A stretch of DNA of 64,000 nucleotides from Clostridium muellerianum (GCF_012926525.1 NZ_JABBNI010000017.1:32038-96037); one strand, 5' to 3'. Shown: positions 9,715 through 18,094, counted from the stretch's first letter. The notes: generated from the letters alone by a model not told the origin. Numbers and translations: made by a program.

Positions 9715-9941
9715 TTTTCATTATCATCTCTTTTCGGAAGGTCTTGGTTAAAAATTGTTTCGGCTAGCTCTGTAAACATTGATTTTGGGGGGATAGCAAT
9801 CCCTTTCTTCTCATCACCAAGAACTATAATAGTATCTCCGGGCTTGATGTCAAAAATATCTCTGGCTTCTTTAGGAATAACAAATTGTCCTTTCTCACCA
9901 ATTTTTACTGTCCATGCATATTTGCCATTTGGATGTTTCAT
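9711..9941 (-). CDS. AbrB/MazE-fold transcriptional regulator
   Basis: A 76-residue protein with a swapped-hairpin AbrB DNA-binding domain: VKIGEKGQFVIPKEARDIF, then IKPGDTIIVLGDEKKGIAI. The C-terminus (MFTELAETIFNQDLPKR) is probably a dimer tail. It opens a three-gene operon with an ABC exporter, so autoregulation of the transporter is the simplest reading. AAAGGGG lies 9 bases before the ATG, and a strong promoter is at 9998-10025. Family assignment is firm; the operator is not visible with certainty. Confidence 0.9.
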   Translation of the reverse strand: MKHPNGKYAWTVKIGEKGQFVIPKEARDIFDIKPGDTIIVLGDEKKGIAIPPKSMFTELAETIFNQDLPKRDDNEK

Positions 9942-9997
9942 AGTTTTTACCCCTTTCGTTGTTAGTAATATATGAAAAGTATGATTTGTATAACTAC

Positions 9998-10025
9998 ATT
10001 ATACTCGGTTGTTTATAAAAATCAA
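9998..10025 (-). promoter_or_regulatory. Promoter of the AbrB-ABC operon
   Basis: On the minus strand TTGATT is spaced 16 bases from TATAAT. The start site would be near 9991, about 50 bases before the ATG. Confidence 0.7.
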
Positions 10026-10149
10026 GATCATCAATAAAAATTTACCAAATAATCAGGTAGCTTTTTTAATACAACAAAAATTATAAATCGAGCTGTGCTT
10101 GCAATAAATGCTAAAAAATTATGAAACAAAAATATTTTCGACAAAAAAA

Positions 10150-10178
10150 TTGAAAATTTTTAAAATATAGAATATAAT
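10150..10178 (+). promoter_or_regulatory. Sigma-A promoter without an obvious downstream gene
   Basis: TTGAAA and TATAAT are separated by exactly 17 bases. The next + strand gene is nearly 3 kb away, and an intrinsic terminator follows 130 bases later. Confidence 0.6.
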
Positions 10179-10184
10179 AAAAAT

Positions 10185-10347
10185 ATAAAAAATGCTCAGG
10201 AAAAAGTTATATTTTTAAATGATGACTAATAAATTTTAAATGTCCTAAGGAAGCAGAACCTTAGAGGAAAATAAAATCTATAGTAGTACATATAAGGTAT
10301 ATTTTAAAATAAACGCTTAGGTGAGACTAGGTGTTTATTTTGTTTTT
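10185..10347 (+). ncRNA. Candidate small RNA of about 160 nt
   Basis: It is bounded by the promoter at 10150-10178 and the terminator at 10307-10347. The longest ATG frame inside is eight codons. An internal hairpin pairs CTAAGG with CCTTAG around AAGCAGAA (about 10243-10262). I compared it by eye with 6S, SRP and c-di-GMP riboswitch motifs and found no convincing match. The remaining 10350-10587 stretch shows only AT-rich sequence with no frame I trust. Confidence 0.4.
10307..10347 (+). terminator. Intrinsic terminator of the candidate small RNA
   Basis: A 14-base stem (AAATAAACGCTTAG with CTAGGTGTTTATTT, two G-U pairs) with a six-base loop is followed by TGTTTTT. Confidence 0.75.
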
Positions 10348-10587
10348 AGAAGATACTATCAAAGCTGTAATATTAAAAAAAGAAATTAATGTGAAATTCA
10401 ATTAATTATAAAATAAGATTGTTCTTACAAACAATGTATTGCCATGAGTTGAAAATAATGTATTTAGATTATATAATTAATCCATAAACTATAAATAAAA
10501 ACATATCGGTGACATTAAAGCACAGGAAAAAATAATAAAAATTGATGGTGGGTTATTAGCTGGATTAATAACTGGACATTAAATTAT

Positions 10588-10637
10588 TAAAAGTTAGCAT
10601 GGAATTTAAATCAGTTCATGCTAACTTTTATTTTTTA
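10588..10637. terminator. Bidirectional terminator at the 3' end of the hydrolase gene
   Basis: A perfect 14-base inverted repeat (TAAAAGTTAGCATG and its complement) overlaps the hydrolase stop codon. T-rich tracts lie on both sides: TTTTTTA on plus, TTTTAATAATTTAA on minus. Confidence 0.8.
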
Positions 10638-11754
10638 TATCCTCCTGTATAATTTGTATAACTTTTTCAGGTTCTTCAAACATTGGGCTATGGGCAGATT
10701 CATTAAAAAGATAAAAGCCTTTTACAGGTGCTTGAAGTTTCTTTAAATAGGCTTCTGACATGGAATAACTTACTGTATAATCGTATATTCCTGAAAAAAA
10801 GTATACTGGAACCTCAAGCTTTGTTACCTTGGTACTTAAATCTGTACTGTAAAGCTCCTTATTTAAAACAGTGGATTTTGAAAATGCCATTCCACGCCAT
10901 ATATTTATTTTTTCTCTCAAGGTATACTCAGAATTCTCCATAACCGGCATAAATATGCCTGTGATTACAGAGCCCATTTTATGAGTGGTTCCAATTCCTG
11001 CCCTATGCATAACATCATCTCTTATACGATCATACTCTTTTGGTATGTGATCCGTTGTTTTAAAGGATAATTTCTGAAGCTTATTTACAATTTTTTCATC
11101 TCCTGTTGTTTTGTAATACTTAAGCATATAGTCATAGGCAATTTTTTCAGATTCCAGTGTATTTGATATTTGTCCTATTCCAATATAAGCATGATATAAT
11201 TCAGGTGCTTTTGCTACTGCTTGTATACCTATATAGGAACCCCAGGAGTGAGCCATAAGGTATATTTTATCTTGTCCAAAACGATTTCGGAGATATTTAG
11301 ACACTTCTATAGTGTCAGATACAAACTGCTCTGTTGTCATTTTTTCTTTTGACATACCACTTTCATAAGATAATCCTGCACCTCTTTGATCCCACCATAC
11401 TACTGTGAAATGATTTTCAAGGTCTGTAGGATATTTTTCAGTAAGAGGATATTCAGGCATACCAGGACCTCCATGAACAAACAGTAGTATTGGATTTGAG
11501 CTGTTTTTACTTTTAATAACCATACCCATATTAACTCCATTAATTTTTACATAGGCTTTTTCTGAAATACTACCTTTTATAACACTTTTGTTTTTATCCA
11601 ATATGGGCTTTGTTTTTCCTGGACTTTGTATTAATAAAATGATGGTCAGTGCAATTATGCAGAAAGTAATTGCAGAAAGTAAAATTAGCATTATTTTCTT
11701 TACCTTACTTATTAAATTTCCTTTAAAAAAAGTAATTGTATTATGTTTTTTCAT
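10621..11754 (-). CDS. Membrane-anchored alpha/beta hydrolase (S33 peptidase-like)
   Basis: A 377-residue protein. An N-terminal hydrophobic helix (residues ~20-43, IMLILLSAITFCIIALTIIL) serves as an anchor or uncleaved signal. The hydrolase domain then shows the HGGPG oxyanion motif, WWDQRGAG, and the nucleophile elbow AHSWGS; the catalytic histidine lies in ESAHSP near the end. These motifs match proline iminopeptidase-type S33 enzymes. It is probably exported to the outer face of the membrane and may trim peptides or hydrolyse esters. It is a single gene with a bidirectional terminator overlapping its stop. Substrate unknown. Confidence 0.88.
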   Translation of the reverse strand: MKKHNTITFFKGNLISKVKKIMLILLSAITFCIIALTIILLIQSPGKTKPILDKNKSVIKGSISEKAYVKINGVNMGMVIKSKNSSNPILLFVHGGPGMPEYPLTEKYPTDLENHFTVVWWDQRGAGLSYESGMSKEKMTTEQFVSDTIEVSKYLRNRFGQDKIYLMAHSWGSYIGIQAVAKAPELYHAYIGIGQISNTLESEKIAYDYMLKYYKTTGDEKIVNKLQKLSFKTTDHIPKEYDRIRDDVMHRAGIGTTHKMGSVITGIFMPVMENSEYTLREKINIWRGMAFSKSTVLNKELYSTDLSTKVTKLEVPVYFFSGIYDYTVSYSMSEAYLKKLQAPVKGFYLFNESAHSPMFEEPEKVIQIIQEDIKNKS

Positions 11755-11857
11755 TTTAATAGTTCCTTTCTTTGGTTACTTAACTACATACTAACATGCA
11801 CATATATGACCTGCAATAACAGCAGTCATGTGTTACAAATACCTTGTCATAAGTTAC

Positions 11858-11930
11858 AAAAAGGGCTTCATTACTAAGAAATTTACACACAATGCATGAT
11901 GATATTTACTCCTAGTATGGAAGCCCTTTA
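11858..11930 (-). terminator. Large hairpin downstream of the LytTR-DUF3021 operon
   Basis: AGGGCTTC...ACTA and its near-perfect complement (15 bases, three internal mismatches) close a loop of about 40 bases. T runs occur on both sides: TTTTTG on minus, ATTTTTTT on plus. It probably ends the LytTR operon. Its large loop would also fit a small palindromic insertion. Confidence 0.55.
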
Positions 11931-11944
11931 CTATTTTTTTATAT

Positions 11945-12385
11945 TTAATTATTGCTCTCTATATGATGTTTTATTCTCTTTTTTCTGATTTCTAATCTTT
12001 TATTAATGAATTCAGCATCTCTTCTAGCACCTACCAATCGCAGCAAATATCCAACTGCATATACAGGAATTGTGTAAATAAATGCAAACCATTCTGAATC
12101 TTTTGGATACCAGTTAAACTTTATTCCAAATAGAAAAAATAGGAGTACTACTGCTAAGTATTCTACAGCAAAAGAAACCACAGGTTTATTATCTAATACT
12201 GATCTGATTATAATCTCCACTAAACATATTATAAAGGCGTAAGCAACTATGGAGCTGATGACTTTAAAGTTTGACCATAAATGATAATAAAAAGCCTCGA
12301 TGCAAAATACCCAAAATACAATAAGCATACTTACTGCAAGGCTTGCAATAATGTAATCTCTGATAACTTTTATTTTACTCTTCAT
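11945..12385 (-). CDS. DUF3021 family membrane protein
   Basis: A 146-residue protein with four predicted membrane helices: IIASLAVSMLIVFWVFCIEA, VISSIVAYAFIICLVEIII, FAVEYLAVVLLFFLFGI and FAFIYTIPVYAVGYLLRLV. It ends in a basic tail KRLEIRKKRIKHH. DUF3021 proteins are almost always encoded right after a LytTR regulator, as here. The ATG chosen (12383-12385) overlaps the LytTR stop by 11 bases, which implies coupling; a longer frame runs upstream inside the LytTR gene and is not needed. It is thought to modulate the partner regulator at the membrane. Confidence 0.85.
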   Translation of the reverse strand: MKSKIKVIRDYIIASLAVSMLIVFWVFCIEAFYYHLWSNFKVISSIVAYAFIICLVEIIIRSVLDNKPVVSFAVEYLAVVLLFFLFGIKFNWYPKDSEWFAFIYTIPVYAVGYLLRLVGARRDAEFINKRLEIRKKRIKHHIESNN

Positions 12386-12830
12386 AGAGTTTTGCCTCCC
12401 CATCCAGCCATTTTTTAACTTTCGGAATATAAGTTCTTGTAATAATAACCTTTTCTCCATTAACTAAGGTGGCTTTCAATCGGCTATTAAAGATAGTTTT
12501 TACACTATCTAGTACATCCATATTCATAATGCAGGATTTATTTATTTGAACAAAACCAAATTCCTTCAATTCATCAAGTAGCTCATATAGTTTTTTACTA
12601 CTTCCCAAAACCTTATCTTTTGTATAAATAAAGGTTTTTCGCTCAACACTTTCAATATAAAAAATATCATAAATATTGAGTAAGACATTTCTTTCATTGG
12701 CACTGACCACTATTTTTATATCAAGGCTCTTAATTTTTTGTATAAGCTGTTGTACTTGGGAATTCATGCATGGATACTTGATTTGTATCTCAAGACTGCT
12801 ATCCTTATCCTCTACAAGTATAATATCCAA
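12375..12830 (-). CDS. LytTR-domain DNA-binding regulator
   Basis: A 151-residue stand-alone LytTR protein. A short N-terminal region (DIILVEDKDSSLEIQIKYP) precedes a LytTR domain with IYDIFYIESVERKTFIYT, LGSSKKLYELLDEL and FVQINKSCIMNMDVLDSV. The start is a TTG at 12828-12830 preceded at seven bases by AAGGGG; the longer frame from 12893 has no ribosome site and runs across a hairpin. It is paired with DUF3021 in a two-gene operon. Such regulators bind direct repeats near their own promoter. Confidence 0.88.
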   Translation of the reverse strand: MDIILVEDKDSSLEIQIKYPCMNSQVQQLIQKIKSLDIKIVVSANERNVLLNIYDIFYIESVERKTFIYTKDKVLGSSKKLYELLDELKEFGFVQINKSCIMNMDVLDSVKTIFNSRLKATLVNGEKVIITRTYIPKVKKWLDGEAKLYEE

Positions 12831-12850
12831 TTTGTAGCCCCTTTCTAAGT

Positions 12851-12877
12851 AAAAAAACAAGGCGGCATAAGCCCTGT
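12851..12877 (-). terminator. Attenuator-like hairpin in the LytTR leader
   Basis: On the minus strand ACAGGGC pairs with GCCTTGT (one G-U) and is followed at once by seven Ts, only about 20 bases upstream of the LytTR ribosome site. Confidence 0.5.
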
Positions 12878-12932
12878 ATAAGATTTTAAGCATAGATATA
12901 GTTAACGATTAATGTGTAATCATCCATCCAAT

Positions 12933-12961
12933 ATTATACCAAGTATAAAAAGATAATTAAA
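12933..12961 (-). promoter_or_regulatory. Promoter of the LytTR-DUF3021 operon
   Basis: TATAAT preceded by TTGG (extended -10 type) with a weak -35 TTTAAT at 17 bases. The predicted leader is about 95 bases and contains the attenuator-like hairpin. Confidence 0.5.
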
Positions 12962-13124
12962 CTCTTAAATCTATCATAATTTTGGTTTAAATAAAGATGA
13001 ACTATGATAAAATAATGATATAGCGTAATCACAGTGTTATTGAAGAAAGATGGTGTATTTAAAATGACATCCAAGTAGGGGAAATTTAAATAGAGCTTAT
13101 GGTCATGAAGGAGGATCAATTTAA

Positions 13125-14666
13125 ATGAAGGAATTTAATGTAACAGGTTTATGTATACCTGAAAAACATTTCATGGTTGATATAAGCGGTAAAGTAGAAA
13201 AAATTACTGAAATGGTAAATAAAGGGCGCTATTTTACAATAAACAGACCAAGACAGTTTGGTAAAACTACTGTCTTTAATCAATTAGTAGAAGAATTAAG
13301 CAAAAAATATATTGTAATTAAGACAAGTTTTGAAGGTATTGGCGATGATGTTTTTCAAACTGAAGAGAAGTTTTGTGAGATTATATTCAATATATTTGCT
13401 AGAAGTGTTAGATTTACTAATAAAGAGTTATATGAGAAATTAAAAAGTTATGGGGAGAAAACAAGAAATTTTAATGATTTGTCTGAAAATATTACTGATA
13501 TGATTGATAAATATAATAATGATATGGTTTTAATCATAGATGAGGTGGATAAAAGTAGTGGCAATAGAGTATTTATGCAGTTCTTAGGAGTGCTTAGAAA
13601 TAAATATTTAGCTATGGCTTCAAAAGAGGATATAACTTTTAAAAGTGTTATATTAGGTGGAGTAAATGATATCAAAAATATTAAGCTTCAGATTAGAGAA
13701 GAGAAGGATAGAGTTTTTAATTCTCCCTGGAATATAGCAGCAGATTTTAAAGTAGATATGTCTTTTTCTCAAGAAGAAATAAAAACAATGCTTAATGAGT
13801 ATGTAAATGAGACTAAAATAGATATGGATGTAGAGCTTTTATCTGGTGAGATAAGAAATTTTACTAGTGGATATCCTTATCTTGTAAGTAGACTTTGTAA
13901 AAATGTTGATGAATACCTTGAAAGGGATTGGACATTAAAAGGACTTAAAAAATCCATAAAAATGGCATTAAATGAACATAATACTCTTTTTGATGATGTT
14001 ATTAAGAATATTGAAAACTATAATGAAATAAAAACTGTAGTTTATCAGATATTAGTAGAAGGAAAGCAAATTCCTTATAGTCCTTTTGCTTATGAAAAAG
14101 CATTGATGTACGGAATACTATCAGAGGATACTGGCAGGCTTATTATGAACAATAAGATTTTTGAAATGTTAATATATGATTATCTTATTGCACAAAGGGA
14201 TGTTCAGGAAGCTGCATCAAAACTTACACAAATAGATAAGGACGAGGTTTTAGATGCTGAAGAACTAAATATGGAAAAAGTTCTATTAAAATTTCAAGAA
14301 TTTATGTATGAACAATATAGAAAAGAAGATGAACACTTTTACGAAACAAATGGCAGACTCATATTTTTAGCATACTTAAAGCCTATTTTAAATGGAAAAG
14401 GCTTTAGTTTTGTAGAACCTCAAACAAGAAAGAATAAAAGAATGGATGTAGTAATTACTTATGGAAATAAAAAATACATAGTAGAACTTAAAATATGGAA
14501 TGGTGAAGCTTACAGAGAAAAAGGAGTACATCAGCTTGCAGAATATATGACGGAACAGGGGGTAAAAGAAGGATATCTTTTAACCTTTAACTTTAATAAG
14601 AATAAAAAATATACTGCAGAATGGATTAAAGAAAATGAAAAAGGGATATTTGAAGTAATGGTTTAA
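13125..14666 (+). CDS. AAA-ATPase-like protein with C-terminal PD-(D/E)XK nuclease domain
   Basis: A 513-residue protein. The N-terminal P-loop is the family's variant RPRQFGKTT (residues ~41-49) and Walker B is VLIIDEVDK (~135-143). A helical middle follows, then a C-terminal nuclease core: D441 in RMDVVITYG and E454-L-K456 in IVELKIWNG, the D...ExK triad of PD-(D/E)XK enzymes. It is related in layout to the three 558-residue proteins at 18180, 31137 and 34077, but is clearly a different subfamily. GAAGGAGG precedes the ATG. Role unknown; such proteins are often linked to mobile DNA or defence. Confidence 0.85.
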   Translation: MKEFNVTGLCIPEKHFMVDISGKVEKITEMVNKGRYFTINRPRQFGKTTVFNQLVEELSKKYIVIKTSFEGIGDDVFQTEEKFCEIIFNIFARSVRFTNKELYEKLKSYGEKTRNFNDLSENITDMIDKYNNDMVLIIDEVDKSSGNRVFMQFLGVLRNKYLAMASKEDITFKSVILGGVNDIKNIKLQIREEKDRVFNSPWNIAADFKVDMSFSQEEIKTMLNEYVNETKIDMDVELLSGEIRNFTSGYPYLVSRLCKNVDEYLERDWTLKGLKKSIKMALNEHNTLFDDVIKNIENYNEIKTVVYQILVEGKQIPYSPFAYEKALMYGILSEDTGRLIMNNKIFEMLIYDYLIAQRDVQEAASKLTQIDKDEVLDAEELNMEKVLLKFQEFMYEQYRKEDEHFYETNGRLIFLAYLKPILNGKGFSFVEPQTRKNKRMDVVITYGNKKYIVELKIWNGEAYREKGVHQLAEYMTEQGVKEGYLLTFNFNKNKKYTAEWIKENEKGIFEVMV

Positions 14667-14732
14667 TTACGAAATGAAGTTTCTTGAATGCAAAATAAAA
14701 GTAAAAATCAAATATATATCATAGTATTAATT

Positions 14733-14768
14733 AAGGATAATGGTGGAAAAACGTTATCCTTTTTATAT
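14733..14768 (+). terminator. Terminator of the 13125-14666 gene
   Basis: Eight-base stem AAGGATAA/TTATCCTT followed by TTTTTATATTTTT. Confidence 0.75.
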
Positions 14769-14886
14769 TTTTATTGATAATAAAATCTAAAGTATTATAT
14801 GATATAATTGTAAATATTGTAGTGAAAAACAATTAAATTTGGTTATTAGGAATATATAGACAATAGTCCCCTAAATGGAGGTTAAG

Positions 14887-15420
14887 ATGAAAATTGGCAT
14901 AGTACGACATTTTAAGGTTGATTATAAGCTTAAGATAATGATGAATTCTAGTGATTTTGAAGAGTATGTTAAAAGCTATGATAATTCGCCAGTTATAGAA
15001 AATAAAATTTATTTAAAGGATATTCAATGGAATAAATGTTATTGTAGTGATTTAAAAAGAGCTATAATAACAGCAAAGAGTATTTATAATAAAACATTAG
15101 AAATAACGGATTTATTAAGAGAAGTAAAAATGTATCCGATTAAAAAATCAGGGTTAAGAATACCTAGTTTTTTATGGAGTATTTCTTCTAGAATTGCATG
15201 GAAGTTAGACCATGTTTCACAATTAGAAACAGCAACCTATACAAGAAAAAGAGCAAAAGAATTTTTAAGTAAATTAGACTTAAATACTGATGAAAATATA
15301 TTAATAGTATCTCACGGATTTTTCTTAATAACATTGATTAATGAATTGAAACTATTAGGATTTAAAGGGGACATACCTAGAAAAATGAAAAATGGATATT
15401 TGTACATACTTGAAAAATAA
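14887..15420 (+). CDS. Histidine phosphatase superfamily (phosphoglycerate mutase-like) protein
   Basis: A 177-residue protein of the histidine phosphatase fold. The catalytic N-terminal motif is IVRHF, with F in place of the usual G of RHG. The second arginine block is CSDLKRAIITA, and the distal catalytic histidine is in IVSHGFF. The ATG at 14887 is preceded by GGAGG at 5 bases; that same GGAGG overlaps an upstream in-frame ATG (14875), which is therefore unlikely to be the start. It lies 29 bp before an EFR1 gene, probably in one operon. Substrate unknown. Confidence 0.8.
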   Translation: MKIGIVRHFKVDYKLKIMMNSSDFEEYVKSYDNSPVIENKIYLKDIQWNKCYCSDLKRAIITAKSIYNKTLEITDLLREVKMYPIKKSGLRIPSFLWSISSRIAWKLDHVSQLETATYTRKRAKEFLSKLDLNTDENILIVSHGFFLITLINELKLLGFKGDIPRKMKNGYLYILEK

Positions 15421-15449
15421 TAGTAAAGGTTAATTGGAGAACAAAAGAT

Positions 15450-16265
15450 ATGAGCAGAATACAAATTTATTACTTTAGTGGAACAGGAAATACTGCATTT
15501 ATAGTAAATAAAATTGCAGAAAAGTTAAGGTTATCAGGAAATGAAGTTAATTTAAGTAGTTGTGAAGAATGTAAAAGTATTGACCATGATTTTGATGTGC
15601 TTGGAATTGCATTTCCTATTCATTCATCTTATGCACCAAAGGTATTTTCAAGTTTTTTAGATAAACTTCCAAATAAAAATGCTACACCTTTATTTGGAAT
15701 TGTTACATCAGGATATATGGCTGGAGATGTATTATCTTTTGAAGGTAAAAGGTTAGAAAGAAAGGGATATATACCTTTTTTATATAGAAACATAATTGTT
15801 GGAAATAATCTTCATTTACCAATTCTTTGTCCTCTTAAAGTAACTAAAAAGCAAGAAATAAATAAAAGATTAATAAAAATAGATAATCAAATCGAAGATA
15901 TAGTTAAAAAAATTGATAACAGAAGTAAAGATATGAGAGGAAATGATTTATTTGGAAGACTATTTGGAGTGTTACAAAGAAGCATTGGGAAGGTACATGA
16001 AGAACTGAATTTTAAGGGTTTTAGCTCAGATGAAAAATGCACAAGATGCAAATGGTGTATAAAAAGCTGTCCTACTAATAATATAATTTTCAAGGATGAT
16101 AAAATTGTCTTTGAGAATAGATGTATAATATGTATGAGATGTTATAACTTTTGCCCTAATAAGGCTATACAAATGACAAATAAGACAAAAAATATAACTA
16201 AATATATTAGATATGATGGACCAGAAGGCTTAGGAATTAGAACTATGTTTAATAAAAATAAATAA
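15450..16265 (+). CDS. EFR1 family ferredoxin (flavodoxin-like domain plus two 4Fe-4S clusters)
   Basis: A 271-residue protein. The N-terminal flavodoxin fold starts with the FMN phosphate loop YYFSGTGNTAFI. The C-terminus carries two cysteine sets, CTRCKWCIKSCP and CIICMRCYNFCP, each fit for one 4Fe-4S cluster. EFR1 proteins are widespread in clostridia and move electrons in the cytoplasm, but their partners are mostly unknown. It sits 29 bp after the histidine phosphatase gene. Confidence 0.92.
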   Translation: MSRIQIYYFSGTGNTAFIVNKIAEKLRLSGNEVNLSSCEECKSIDHDFDVLGIAFPIHSSYAPKVFSSFLDKLPNKNATPLFGIVTSGYMAGDVLSFEGKRLERKGYIPFLYRNIIVGNNLHLPILCPLKVTKKQEINKRLIKIDNQIEDIVKKIDNRSKDMRGNDLFGRLFGVLQRSIGKVHEELNFKGFSSDEKCTRCKWCIKSCPTNNIIFKDDKIVFENRCIICMRCYNFCPNKAIQMTNKTKNITKYIRYDGPEGLGIRTMFNKNK

Positions 16266-16269
16266 AAAC

Positions 16270-16294
16270 AGCTATTGTTTTAAGTACAATAGCT
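16270..16294 (+). terminator. Hairpin after the EFR1 gene
   Basis: Perfect nine-base stem AGCTATTGT/ACAATAGCT. The T tract is weak (ACTTTAAG). Confidence 0.5.
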
Positions 16295-16343
16295 ACTTTA
16301 AGTATTAAAATAAATGTTTGTAAATTAAGAGGAGAGAATTAAA

Positions 16344-16721
16344 ATGACAGATTGTATATTTTGTAACTATAACAAATCAGAAATAATAGCAGAAAATAAG
16401 CTTGCTTTTGCAATAATGGATAAATTTCCTGTAAATGAAGGTCATACCTTGATAATACCAAAAAGGCATTTCCCATTTTTATTTGAAGCTTCAGAGGAAG
16501 AAATAAAAGCTATATACAGCCTTATGCATGAAGTTAAGGAAATGTTAGATATTCAGTATGAACCAGCAGGATATAATGTAGGAGTTAACGTTGGTTATTA
16601 TGCTGGGCAGACAATAAAGCATTTACATGTTCATATGATCCCTAGATATAAGGGAGATGTAGAAAATCCTAGAGGGGGAGTTAGAAATTTAAAGAATGCT
16701 TTAGTTGAGTATGATGGGTAA
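16344..16721 (+). CDS. HIT family hydrolase
   Basis: A 125-residue protein with the histidine triad HLHVH at residues 93-97 in KHLHVHMIPRY. The N-terminal CIFC pair, GHTLIIPKRH and the glycine-rich GVRNLK tail follow Hint/HinT-type nucleotide hydrolases. Such enzymes cleave AMP from small amine or acyl conjugates. AGGAGAG lies before the ATG. The next gene starts 16 bases after the stop and is probably co-transcribed. Confidence 0.93.
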   Translation: MTDCIFCNYNKSEIIAENKLAFAIMDKFPVNEGHTLIIPKRHFPFLFEASEEEIKAIYSLMHEVKEMLDIQYEPAGYNVGVNVGYYAGQTIKHLHVHMIPRYKGDVENPRGGVRNLKNALVEYDG

Positions 16722-16737
16722 ATTAGGATGGTGACAA

Positions 16738-17571
16738 ATGCTTTATATTAGAGTTATTCAAGATGAGTATAATGAGGATTTGATATTTAAATTAAATCAC
16801 TTCGTTTCAAATGAAGATTTTTATTTGAAACAGAATGATATTATAAAAGATATGATAAGTTTATTTTTTAGTAATAGCAGTGTATTTTTTAGGTATACGG
16901 AATATGATAAAGATTTAGATCCAGACAAAGAGGAAATGCGTAATTATGAATTTAAAGTTTTTTATGATAGCCAGTGCCCTGATAGGAGTGGATATTTAAG
17001 TAATCCTGTTAGAGAATTTTTATATAATTATTATAAATCAAATAATGAGAAGGATATTGAAAATATAGAAGCTATTAAAGAAAGTTTATTAATAAACTTT
17101 AGACAAACTCCATTAGACAATATGGATGAGAATGTAAAAAACTCTATAGCTGATATTTTGTATGACAGGTCGATGCTTTGTAAGCTAACAGATTATTCTA
17201 AGGAAACTCAGGATTTTGTTAATCAAAAATTAGTAATAACCTCTAATGAGTGGAATTTTCCTTATAATGAGCGACTAAACTCTGAAGAAGATCTTAGTTT
17301 TATTAGAGATCTGTGGGTAAAACTAGATGGAGAAGAAGATATAATTAATTGGCTTAAATACTTTTCTAGTGGATTTAGTTGTATTATTACAAAGGATGAT
17401 AATATATATGATTACTCTTATTATTTGATGTATACATATGAAGAATGGGATACTGATGAAGAAATAGTAATTCATGTATTTGAAAAAGAAAGAGGTTCTT
17501 TTTTAAAGAATGTATATCCTATGCTAAAACTGAAGTTTAAGGATAGAATTTCAAAAATTAATAAATTATAA
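16738..17571 (+). CDS. Hypothetical acidic protein
   Basis: A 277-residue protein with no family I recognise. It is strongly acidic, rich in D, E, N and Y, without membrane helices or cysteine clusters. Segments such as YFSSGFSCIITKDDNIYDY suggest a mixed alpha/beta cytoplasmic fold. GGATGGTG precedes the ATG. It lies 16 bases after a HIT hydrolase gene, so a shared transcript is likely, but nothing points to a shared function. The stop is followed by a hairpin shared with the convergent NUDIX gene. Confidence 0.7.
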   Translation: MLYIRVIQDEYNEDLIFKLNHFVSNEDFYLKQNDIIKDMISLFFSNSSVFFRYTEYDKDLDPDKEEMRNYEFKVFYDSQCPDRSGYLSNPVREFLYNYYKSNNEKDIENIEAIKESLLINFRQTPLDNMDENVKNSIADILYDRSMLCKLTDYSKETQDFVNQKLVITSNEWNFPYNERLNSEEDLSFIRDLWVKLDGEEDIINWLKYFSSGFSCIITKDDNIYDYSYYLMYTYEEWDTDEEIVIHVFEKERGSFLKNVYPMLKLKFKDRISKINKL

Positions 17572-17621
17572 GTTTAAGTCAAAAGGTGATTTAAAGCAGA
17601 ATTTTTTAGTAAAAAGTTCAG

Positions 17622-17651
17622 AAAAGGTATAACAGTTTTGCTATGCCTTTT
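17622..17651. terminator. Bidirectional terminator between the acidic protein and NUDIX genes
   Basis: Ten-base stem AAAAGGTATA/TATGCCTTTT (one G-U) overlapping the NUDIX stop codon. Similar sequences recur next to the NUDIX fossils near 19960 and 39175. Confidence 0.65.
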
Positions 17652-18039
17652 CTTCTGCCAGCTTCACAGCAGCAGGAATATCTGCGGGAGCCCACTTTAA
17701 AGAAAGCAAATTTTCTCTTTTTAACCATATAAGTTTAGAATGTTCATTAGCAGTGGGTTTGCCAGATGCCAATTTACATTTTACAGTAATCAAGTTTACT
17801 ATGAAGTTATCATATTCATGGGTGTTTTCATTAAAAACATCAACAGCTTTGATATTACAATCCAATTCTTCTCTTATTTCTCTTTCTATAGCTTGCTTTA
17901 AGTTCTCACCTTTTTCAACTTTTCCACCAGGGAATTCCCACATATTTGGAATGGACATGTTTGGAGAACGAAGAGCACACAGTATTTCATTATTTTCATT
18001 TTCTATGACAGCTCCAACAACTTTTAGTAGTTTTTTTAT
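17641..18039 (-). CDS. NUDIX hydrolase (MutT-like) with an ATA where the start codon is expected
   Basis: The frame encodes a MutT-type protein: KKLLKVVGAVIENENNEILC, then a NUDIX box beginning GGKVEKGENLKQAIEREIRE with the REIREEL core, and a C-terminal LKWAPADIPAAV. Family members hydrolyse oxidised or other nucleoside triphosphates. AGAGGTG lies 8 bases upstream of codon ATA (18037-18039), exactly where relatives have ATG, and an in-frame stop precedes it. The first canonical start is ATG at 17958, which would remove 27 residues including the first beta strands. Either ATA is used as a rare start or the gene is a fresh pseudogene. It is divergent from the nuclease gene at 18180. Confidence 0.75.
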   Translation of the reverse strand: MKKLLKVVGAVIENENNEILCALRSPNMSIPNMWEFPGGKVEKGENLKQAIEREIREELDCNIKAVDVFNENTHEYDNFIVNLITVKCKLASGKPTANEHSKLIWLKRENLLSLKWAPADIPAAVKLAEEKA

Positions 18040-18094
18040 TTTAAATGCACCTCTTTTCTAGACAAGTTTAGCACAAATAAGTTTGATAAATCAA

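Noticed and set aside
10185..10347. Reading the small transcript as 6S, SRP RNA or a c-di-GMP riboswitch
   Set aside because: The AAGGAAGCAG piece recalls SRP domain IV, but the surrounding stems and loop do not fit. No regulated gene follows on that strand.
10500..10585. Short frame encoding a glycine-rich end (KIDGGLLAGLITGH) that could be mistaken for a peptide precursor
   Set aside because: It has no start codon or ribosome site in frame, and a stop lies a few codons upstream.
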